Source: Microbacterium sp.
GTDB lineage: Bacteria > Actinomycetota > Actinomycetes > Actinomycetales > Microbacteriaceae
Direction: 5' to 3'
Assembly (NCBI GenBank): GCA_031286555.1
Contig: JAITUD010000415.1
Span: 1 to 5,061 of the forward strand
Length of the DNA stretch: 5,061 bases
The position numbers were made by a program, and so were the translations under genes. Below are positions 1 through 5,061 of the stretch, piece after piece. The notes beneath the pieces were generated by a model. It was not told the DNA's origin. It was given only the letters and a program-made list of their open reading frames with translations, and did no database searches. Position 1 is the first letter of the stretch, and every line of letters begins with the position of its first letter.

Positions 1-786
1 AGGCGGACCCGCAACAAGATCTACCGTTACTCGATGTATGCGATCTTCGTCGTGGCCGTCGTGCTGGTGGTGGTGCTGACCGACTGGCCGAAGATCGCAC
101 AGCAGTTCTTCAACCCCGCGGTCGCGGCGAAGATGTTCCCGGACATCATCACCGTTGCGCTGCGGAACACGATCCTGTTCACCCTGATCGCGTTCACCGG
201 CGGTGTGCTGCTCGGCATCCTGTTCGCGCTGATGAAGCTGTCCAGCATCGGACCGTTCCGGTGGTTCGCCACCGCCTGGATCGAGCTGTTCCGCGGGCTG
301 CCCGCGCTGCTGACGATCTTCGCTGTGGCGTTCATCCTGCCGATCGCGTTCGGGATCAACCCGCGGGCGATCGGCGGGCCTGTCGGCGCCGGTCTGATCG
401 GTCTGATCCTGGTCGCGTCCGCGTACATGGCCGAGGTCATCCGCGCCGGCATCCAGGCGGTGCCGAAGGGGCAGACCGAGGCCTCCCGATCGTTGGGCAT
501 GTCGCCGATGAAGACGATGTTCTTCATCGTGCTGCCGCAGGGTTTCCGCATCATCATCCCGCCGCTGACGAACGAGTTCGTCCTGCTGCTCAAGGACACC
601 TCGCTGCTGTTCATCGCCGGCACGTTCCTGTGGTCGAGGGAGCTCACCACCTTCGCCCGCGACGCGACGACGCAGAACGCGAATGCGACGCCCCTGATCA
701 TGGCGGCGATCCTGTATCTGGTGATCACAATCCCGCTGACGCGATTCACCGCGTGGCTCGAGCGGCGGATGGCGAGGGAACGATGA
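1..786 (+). CDS. Amino acid ABC transporter permease, HisM/GlnP type (5' partial)
   Basis: Membrane subunit of a polar amino acid importer; it forms the channel and docks the ATPase encoded next. The frame is open to the left edge (261 codons visible). The first in-frame ATG, at base 34, has no Shine-Dalgarno upstream and is preceded by a basic stretch (RRTRNKIYR), so the true start is probably outside the window. Visible residues 13-27 form a first helix, 55-80 a second, 101-119 a third and 130-147 a fourth. The FRGLP at 97-101 is typical of this permease family. The cytoplasmic EAA loop that contacts the ATPase is at about 160-180 (EASRSLGM then VLPQ). The C terminus ends in a last helix and WLERRM. 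The stop overlaps the ATPase start by four bases (ATGA), indicating one operon with translational coupling. Substrate (glutamine, glutamate, cystine or another polar amino acid) cannot be told from this subunit alone. Confidence 0.93.
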   Translation, partial: RRTRNKIYRYSMYAIFVVAVVLVVVLTDWPKIAQQFFNPAVAAKMFPDIITVALRNTILFTLIAFTGGVLLGILFALMKLSSIGPFRWFATAWIELFRGLPALLTIFAVAFILPIAFGINPRAIGGPVGAGLIGLILVASAYMAEVIRAGIQAVPKGQTEASRSLGMSPMKTMFFIVLPQGFRIIIPPLTNEFVLLLKDTSLLFIAGTFLWSRELTTFARDATTQNANATPLIMAAILYLVITIPLTRFTAWLERRMARER

Positions 787-1538
787 GCACGAAGGCAATC
801 GACATCCACGCTCCTGCGATCGACGTGCAGGGGCTCGTCAAGACGTTCGGTGAGAACGAGGTGCTCAAGGGCATCGACCTCACCGTGCAGGCCGGCGAGG
901 TGGTGTGCATCATCGGGCCGTCGGGATCGGGCAAGTCGACGCTGCTGCGCTCGGTGAACCTGCTCGAGGACCCCACCGGCGGTCGCATCCTCATCGAGGG
1001 CATTGACATCACCGACGAGGACACCGACATCGACCGGGTGCGCACCCGCATCGGCATGGTGTTCCAGAACTTCAACCTCTTCCCGCACATGAGCGTGCTG
1101 GGCAATCTCACGATCGCGCAGCGGCAGGTGAAGAGGCGATCCAAGGCCGAGGCCGAGCGGATCGCGAAGGAGATGCTCGAGCGGGTCGGGTTGTCCGAGA
1201 AGGTCGACGCCTATCCGAGCCACCTCTCCGGCGGACAGCAGCAGCGCGTGGCGATCGCCCGCGCCCTGTGTATGAACCCCGACATGATGCTCTTCGACGA
1301 GCCGACCTCGGCGCTCGACCCCGAGCTGGTCGGCGAGGTGCTGCAGGTGATGCGACAGCTGGCGGACGAGGGCATGACCATGCTCGTGGTCACGCACGAG
1401 ATGGGCTTCGCCCGTGAGGTCGGATCGCGCCTGATCTTCATGGCCGACGGCAACATCGTCGAACAGGGCGACCCGCGCGAAGTGCTTGCGAACCCGCGGG
1501 AGCAGCGCACGAAGGACTTCCTCTCGCGCGTTCTGTGA
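783..1538 (+). CDS. Amino acid ABC transporter ATP-binding protein, GlnQ/HisP type
   Basis: Cytoplasmic ATPase of the importer whose permease precedes it; ATP binding and hydrolysis by its dimer drive uptake. It has 251 residues, the normal length for this family. All motifs are intact: Walker A GPSGSGKS at 45-52, Q-loop Gln95 in VFQNFNLFPH, signature LSGGQ at 148-152, Walker B MMLFDE at 168-173, D-loop SALD at 176-179 and switch His205 in VTHEMGFA. The FNLFPH after the Q-loop and the THEMGFA stretch are characteristic of the polar amino acid subfamily. The ATG at 783 is preferred because GAGGGA at 774-779 sits just upstream and the ATG overlaps the permease stop. The reading frame is open further upstream, back to 261, but that part lies inside the permease gene and gives arginine-rich non-native protein. 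The specific amino acid transported is not determined by this subunit. Confidence 0.96.
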   Translation: MSTKAIDIHAPAIDVQGLVKTFGENEVLKGIDLTVQAGEVVCIIGPSGSGKSTLLRSVNLLEDPTGGRILIEGIDITDEDTDIDRVRTRIGMVFQNFNLFPHMSVLGNLTIAQRQVKRRSKAEAERIAKEMLERVGLSEKVDAYPSHLSGGQQQRVAIARALCMNPDMMLFDEPTSALDPELVGEVLQVMRQLADEGMTMLVVTHEMGFAREVGSRLIFMADGNIVEQGDPREVLANPREQRTKDFLSRVL

Positions 1539-1557
1539 GGCTTCTCATGAACGACGG

Positions 1558-1581
1558 CCGCTTTCCGAGCGGACGCCTCGG
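1558..1581 (+). other. Two small overlapping inverted repeats in the intergenic gap
   Basis: CCGCT (1558-1562) and AGCGG (1568-1572) can pair around a 5-base loop. The overlapping CCGAG (1565-1569) and CTCGG (1577-1581) can pair around a 7-base loop. The two hairpins exclude each other. Neither is followed by a T-run, so a classical intrinsic terminator for the upstream ABC operon is not shown. They may give weak termination, mark an operator, or be chance in GC-rich DNA. Confidence 0.25.
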
Positions 1582-1591
1582 CAACACGTCC

Positions 1592-1597
1592 TAGCCT
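1592..1597 (+). promoter_or_regulatory. Candidate -10 element (TAGCCT) for the esterase-synthase operon
   Basis: TAGCCT fits the TANNNT pattern of actinobacterial housekeeping promoters and lies in the only gap between the two gene pairs. A transcript starting about 7 bases downstream would have a leader of roughly 30 bases before the ATG at 1637. No convincing -35 (TTGACA-like) is seen at about 1569-1575, where the sequence is GC-rich and overlaps the small inverted repeats. The element is plausible by position and sequence but unproven. Confidence 0.35.
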
Positions 1598-1624
1598 GGG
1601 CCGAGCGCGACCGTGCGCGGGATC

Positions 1625-1629
1625 GGGGG
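1625..1629 (+). promoter_or_regulatory. G-rich ribosome binding site supporting the ATG at 1637
   Basis: GGGGG can pair with the anti-Shine-Dalgarno CCUCC, with one G-U wobble, and leaves a 7-base spacer to the ATG at 1637. The alternative in-frame GTG at 1613 has no comparable site. A matching GGGGGC occurs before the next gene's GTG, which suggests this is the ribosome-site style used in this unit. Confidence 0.45.
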
Positions 1630-1636
1630 CGGGTTC

Positions 1637-2941
1637 ATGCTGCACTGGCTGCTCACACTCGACATCTCCGGCGGCCCCGCGCCCTGGACGGTCTGGATCG
1701 TCACCGCCGGACTGCTGATCGCACTGCTGGTGCGCCGGTACACCCCGAAGCGGGCACGCCGGCTGCTCATCGCGGGGCTGGTCGGCGGCAACCTCGGATT
1801 CCTGAGCTGTGCGCTCGCCGACGTCGCCGACGCCTTCGGCACGCCCCTTCCTCCGGGGGTGAGCCTGTGGGCCGCGGGGGCGTTCGCCGCGGTCGGGCTC
1901 GGCATCGGGAGTCTCTGGGACAGCGGCATCTGGCGCAGAGTCGTCGCCGTGCTCACAATCCTCGCCGCCCTGCTCTCGGCGGCACTCGGCATCAACGCCG
2001 CGTTCGGACTGGATCGCACGGCAGGCGACCTCTTCGGCATCTCCACGCTGCAGAAGGCCGGGCATCTCGCCGCGCCGCTGAAGAACACAGGGGCAGCGGC
2101 AGGACCGCTCTACCGGTCCTGGCGTCCGCCGACCGGCATGCCGCGCACCGGGGAGGTGCGACTGCTCGCCGGCGCCGACCGCATCCCGTCGACGGCGGGC
2201 TTCGCACCACGGGACGCCTCGATCTACCTGCCGCCCGCCGCGCTGGTGAACGATCCCCCCGCGCTGCCCGTGGTCGTGCACATGATGGGCCTGCCCGGCA
2301 GCCCCACTCCCACGCAGGTGAAGGAGGCCGGCGACCGCTTCGCCGCGAAGCATCACGGCCTCGCGCCGATCGTGATCGTGGCCGATCAGCTGGGCTCCGA
2401 GCGGCAGAACCCCGGATGCGCCGATTCGCAGGCCTACGGCGGCGTGGACACCTACTTCAACGCCGACATCCCGAACTGGATCCGCACTCACCTGAGGGTG
2501 ATGACGAACCACGCGGACTGGACGATCAGCGGGTACTCGAACGGCGGCGCCTGCTCGTTCCTCTACGGCGCGCAGCATCCTGAGGTGTGGGGTGCGTTCG
2601 CCGACATCTCCGGCGAGGAGTTTCCGGGGCAGGAGGATCCAGGGCCGGTGCTCGACACCGTGTTCGGCGGTGACGTCGCGGCGTTCGACGCGAACAAGCC
2701 CGAGAACGTGCTGCTCACGCATCCAAGTCAGTACAGGGGACACGTCGCCGTGTTCACCGTCGGCGCGAACGACCACGTCTACTCCGAGCCCGCGCATCGC
2801 GGAACGGCACGATCCCAGGCAGCCGGGTTCGCCGCCCACTTCTATGCCGTGCCGGACGCCGGACACGTGGGCCCCGCGCTGTCCGGCGGCCTCGACGAAG
2901 AACTGCGCGTGCTCGCCCCGGTCTGGGGGCTGGCACCGTGA
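1637..2941 (+). CDS. Membrane-anchored alpha/beta-hydrolase esterase, likely aminoacyl-lipid hydrolase
   Basis: Serine esterase of the esterase D/antigen 85-like alpha/beta-hydrolase superfamily, 434 residues. Four N-terminal helices are predicted at about 17-32, 43-61, 75-94 and 102-123. Positive loops RRYTPKRARR (33-42) and WRR (99-101) should face the cytosol, so the catalytic domain (about 170-434) should face outward. The nucleophile is Ser301 in GYSNGG; Asp379 in GANDHVY and His410 in DAGHVG fit the acid and base. Cys261 and Cys306 could form a disulfide near the active site. The gene overlaps the following MprF-type synthase by four bases (GTGA). Esterases beside such synthases (AhyD in Enterococcus faecium, a relative in Corynebacterium glutamicum, PA0919 in Pseudomonas) remove amino acids from lipids; assigning that role here is inference from context. 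A GTG at 1613 would add eight residues but has a weaker ribosome site. Another ester substrate remains possible. Confidence 0.9.
   Translation: MLHWLLTLDISGGPAPWTVWIVTAGLLIALLVRRYTPKRARRLLIAGLVGGNLGFLSCALADVADAFGTPLPPGVSLWAAGAFAAVGLGIGSLWDSGIWRRVVAVLTILAALLSAALGINAAFGLDRTAGDLFGISTLQKAGHLAAPLKNTGAAAGPLYRSWRPPTGMPRTGEVRLLAGADRIPSTAGFAPRDASIYLPPAALVNDPPALPVVVHMMGLPGSPTPTQVKEAGDRFAAKHHGLAPIVIVADQLGSERQNPGCADSQAYGGVDTYFNADIPNWIRTHLRVMTNHADWTISGYSNGGACSFLYGAQHPEVWGAFADISGEEFPGQEDPGPVLDTVFGGDVAAFDANKPENVLLTHPSQYRGHVAVFTVGANDHVYSEPAHRGTARSQAAGFAAHFYAVPDAGHVGPALSGGLDEELRVLAPVWGLAP
2925..2929 (+). promoter_or_regulatory. Ribosome binding site within the esterase gene for the GTG at 2938
   Basis: GGGGG lies inside the last codons of the esterase, with an 8-base spacer to the GTG at 2938. 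It decides the start of the synthase, together with the GTGA stop/start overlap. The arrangement fits coupled translation of the two proteins. An alternative in-frame GTG at 2950 has no better site. Confidence 0.5.
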
Positions 2942-5061
2942 TCGACGGCGTGCTGCGGTATCTGCGAGCGCATCCGTTCTCCGCCGCGCTCGGTCTGCTC
3001 ATCACGCTGACGGCGGTCGTCGCCGGAACGCTGTGGGGACGGCATCCGGCCTGGTTGGCGGCCAGCCCGGAGTCGCTCGCCGCCGGTCGCTGGTGGACGG
3101 TGCTCACCGCTCTGCTCGTGCCGGACTCGCTCATCGAGCTGCTGCTCACCCTGGCGCTGATCGGTACGGTGCTCGCGTACACCGAGCGGATGCTGGGCAG
3201 TGCGCGCTGCGCGCTGCTGTTCCTCGGCACCGGGCTGGTCGGGATGCTCGGCGGCGTCGCCGTGCAGGCGGTGGCCGAGAGCCAGGGGGCGGTCTGGGCG
3301 CGGGCATCCGGACTGGTGCTGGACCCCGCGGTCGGCGTCGTCGGAGCGATCATGGCGGGCAGCGCTCTGGCGCCTGTGCTGTTCCGCCGTCGCATCCGCC
3401 TGCTGGGCTTCTCGGTGCTGCTGATGTTCGCCGTCTACGGCGGTGATGCCGACAGCGCGTTCCGGCTGGTCGCCGCCGGCGCGGGCCTGGGCGCCGGAGC
3501 GCTGCTGGCCCGCGGCCGGACGCACGCGCCCTGGCACCGCAGCTCGTACGGCGAGGTGCGCGCGCTGATCGGAGCGATCGTCGCGGTCACCGGACTCGGA
3601 CCGCTGATCGTCATCCTCACCGGAGTGGGCACGGGGCCGCTGTCGCCCGAGGTCGCCGGTCTGCGCGGAACCGGCGTCGACGCGATCCTCGCGCGCTGCG
3701 CGGACGACCTCTCCGATCGCTGCGTCGCGGGCATCGGATTCAGCCTGTGGGGCTTCCTGATGAGCCTGGTCCCGGTGGTGCTCAGCCTGGTCGCGGCGCT
3801 GGGGCTGGTGGCGGGCCGTCGGGCGGCATGGGTGCTCGCCGTCGTCGTCAACCTGCTCACCGGCGTGCTGATCGTGGTCAGCATCGGGGCCGACGACCTG
3901 CGGCATCCGGCCGAGATCGTGGCGATCGACCGCGCGTTCCCCGGATTCGCGGTGGTCGCGGTGGTCGTGCCGGTCGCGATGTGCGCGGTGCTGATCATCA
4001 CCCGCCGCCGGTTCGACGTGCGAGTCGGGCGTCGCGAGGCGGTGCGGTTCACGCTCGTCGTGCTGTTGACCTTCGTCGTGCTCGCGGCCGTCTCCGCGTC
4101 GATCGTGGTGCTCTCCGGCGGCGACACGGGGTATGCGCTCCTCGACGCGCTGCGACGGTTCCTCCCGACCGCCTTCGTGCACGGCCGGACTGCGGTGCGC
4201 CTCGGGCCTGCGGCAGGGGTGATCAGGCACGCAGCGGGTCCGGTGTTCTGGGCGGTCTTCGTCGCGGCCATGCTGCGGATGCTGCGCGCTCCCGCCGCCG
4301 ACACGGTCGCGGACGAGGGCGAGCGGTATCGCGGACTGCTGCGCGAGGGCGGTGATGAAGGACCGGCCGACACCATGGGCTTCATCGGCACCTGGGGCGG
4401 CAACCGGCACTGGTTCACCCCCGACGGTCGCGGCGCGGTGGCCTATCGGGTGATCTCCAGCATCGCGCTGGTGGTGGGCGATCCCGCCGGGTCGGGACGA
4501 GAGGCGACGCTGCGAGGGTTCGCCGACTTCTGCGATCGTCGCGGCTGGATGCCGGTGCTCTACGGCGTGCATGACGAGACGCTCGTCATCGCGCGCAAAC
4601 TGGGGTGGTCGCACCTGCCGGTGGGGGAGGAGACCGTGGTTCCCCTGGAGCGCTTCGCCCTGCAGGGCAGCGCCTGGGCGAAGGTGCGTCAGCCCTACCG
4701 TCGCGGGGCGCGCGACGGGCTCCGCGCGGAGTGGACCCGCTGGCAGGATCTGTCACCGGTGCTGTCCGCTCGGCTGGAGGCGCTGAGCGAGCAGTGGATC
4801 GCCGAGAAGGCGCTGCCCGAGATGGGCTTCACGCTCGGGGGCATCGACGAGCTGAAGGACCCGGATGTGGCGCTCATGCTCGCGCTCGGTCCGGACGGCG
4901 AGCTGCAGGCGGTGACCAGTTGGCTGCCGGTGTGGCAGCGCGGCGAGGTGACCGGCTGGACGCTGGACTTCATGCGTCGGGCCGACGGGGCGATGCCCGG
5001 AGTCATGGAGTTCGTCATCGCCTCGGCGGCGCTGCGGATGCAGGACGAGGGGCTGCGCACG
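2938..5061 (+). CDS. MprF-type (DUF2156) aminoacyl-lipid synthase with rhomboid-like N terminus (3' partial)
   Basis: Integral membrane enzyme expected to move an amino acid from aminoacyl-tRNA to a membrane lipid. The frame is open from GTG 2938 through the right edge (708 codons); MprF relatives run to about 840-870 residues, so the end of the catalytic domain is missing. Twelve helices are predicted: 14-33, 62-81, 91-110, 131-149, 155-169, 173-191, 209-228, 266-292, 296-316, 336-355, 371-392 and 432-449. Basic loops consistently place both termini in the cytosol. The domain from about 464 carries DUF2156 hallmarks: PDGRGAVAYRV (495-505), VVGDPAG (512-518), GEETVVPLERFALQG (563-577), KVRQPYRRGARDGL (582-595), SEQW and MGFTLGG (about 617-635), then TLDFMRR. 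Helices 1-6 resemble a rhomboid fold without its catalytic residues. Cys254 and Cys262 lie in an outward loop. Lipid and amino acid are unknown: Lys-PG, Ala-PG and alanyl-diacylglycerol are all possible. Confidence 0.92.
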   Translation, partial: MIDGVLRYLRAHPFSAALGLLITLTAVVAGTLWGRHPAWLAASPESLAAGRWWTVLTALLVPDSLIELLLTLALIGTVLAYTERMLGSARCALLFLGTGLVGMLGGVAVQAVAESQGAVWARASGLVLDPAVGVVGAIMAGSALAPVLFRRRIRLLGFSVLLMFAVYGGDADSAFRLVAAGAGLGAGALLARGRTHAPWHRSSYGEVRALIGAIVAVTGLGPLIVILTGVGTGPLSPEVAGLRGTGVDAILARCADDLSDRCVAGIGFSLWGFLMSLVPVVLSLVAALGLVAGRRAAWVLAVVVNLLTGVLIVVSIGADDLRHPAEIVAIDRAFPGFAVVAVVVPVAMCAVLIITRRRFDVRVGRREAVRFTLVVLLTFVVLAAVSASIVVLSGGDTGYALLDALRRFLPTAFVHGRTAVRLGPAAGVIRHAAGPVFWAVFVAAMLRMLRAPAADTVADEGERYRGLLREGGDEGPADTMGFIGTWGGNRHWFTPDGRGAVAYRVISSIALVVGDPAGSGREATLRGFADFCDRRGWMPVLYGVHDETLVIARKLGWSHLPVGEETVVPLERFALQGSAWAKVRQPYRRGARDGLRAEWTRWQDLSPVLSARLEALSEQWIAEKALPEMGFTLGGIDELKDPDVALMLALGPDGELQAVTSWLPVWQRGEVTGWTLDFMRRADGAMPGVMEFVIASAALRMQDEGLRT

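Noticed and set aside
27..1397. Long - strand open reading frame opposite the ABC permease and ATPase
   Set aside because: It is antisense to two well-conserved transporter subunits and has no coherent domain.
1547..1594. Fifteen-codon open frame (MNDGRFPSGRLGNTS) with a GAGG six bases before its ATG, in the intergenic gap
   Set aside because: Too short to judge, no repeated regulatory codons that would suggest a leader peptide, and it runs into the candidate -10 element. It could be reconsidered if conserved in relatives.
1211..2866. Long open reading frame on the - strand opposite the ATPase end and the esterase
   Set aside because: Its translation is rich in Arg, His, Glu and Gly with no recognisable domain. 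It lies antisense to genes with intact motifs, and such frames are expected from GC-rich third positions.
2592..3446. + strand open frame spanning the esterase-synthase junction
   Set aside because: It is out of frame with both genes and gives Arg/Ser/Ala-rich sequence without motifs, whereas the two overlapping real frames carry catalytic motifs and helices.
3040..3912. Direct repeat CGGCATCCGGCC at 3040-3051 and 3901-3912
   Set aside because: Both copies encode Arg-His-Pro-Ala in the same frame and are explained by the CAT-CCN codon preference; there is no sign of a mobile element or attachment site.
2842..4614. Long open reading frame on the - strand opposite the synthase
   Set aside because: The product is low-complexity (Arg, His, Asp, Gln, Glu) and antisense to a clear membrane enzyme; a composition artefact.

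Overview
The window is GC-rich throughout and densely coded on the + strand. Codons strongly favour G/C in the third position and translational overlaps are tight. Together with the style of the proteins, this points to a high-GC Gram-positive actinobacterium, most plausibly of the Microbacteriaceae (Microbacterium-like). That placement is inference from composition and protein character, not from a marker gene.

Bases 1-1538 hold the end of a polar amino acid ABC importer operon: a permease entering from the left edge, then its ATPase, joined by a 4-base ATGA overlap. The substrate-binding protein is not in the window and would be expected upstream. Bases 1539-1636 are a short intergenic gap with small hairpins, an actinobacterial-looking -10 hexamer (TAGCCT) and a G-rich ribosome binding site.

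Bases 1637-5061 hold a second two-gene unit joined by a GTGA overlap. The first gene is a membrane-anchored alpha/beta-hydrolase esterase with four N-terminal helices and an outward-facing catalytic domain. The second is a large GTG-started membrane protein with 12 predicted helices and a cytosolic DUF2156/MprF-type aminoacyl-tRNA-dependent lipid aminoacyl transferase domain, cut by the right edge. This pairing matches known modules in which an MprF-type enzyme loads an amino acid from aminoacyl-tRNA onto a membrane lipid (phosphatidylglycerol or diacylglycerol) and a neighbouring extracytoplasmic esterase removes it. The unit is therefore best read as a membrane-lipid aminoacylation/de-aminoacylation system that tunes surface charge or lipid content.

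The least ordinary point is the N-terminal part of the synthase. Its first six helices look like a rhomboid fold that has lost the catalytic residues, in place of a clearly recognisable classical flippase domain. No RNA genes, mobile elements, CRISPR arrays or long repeats were seen.
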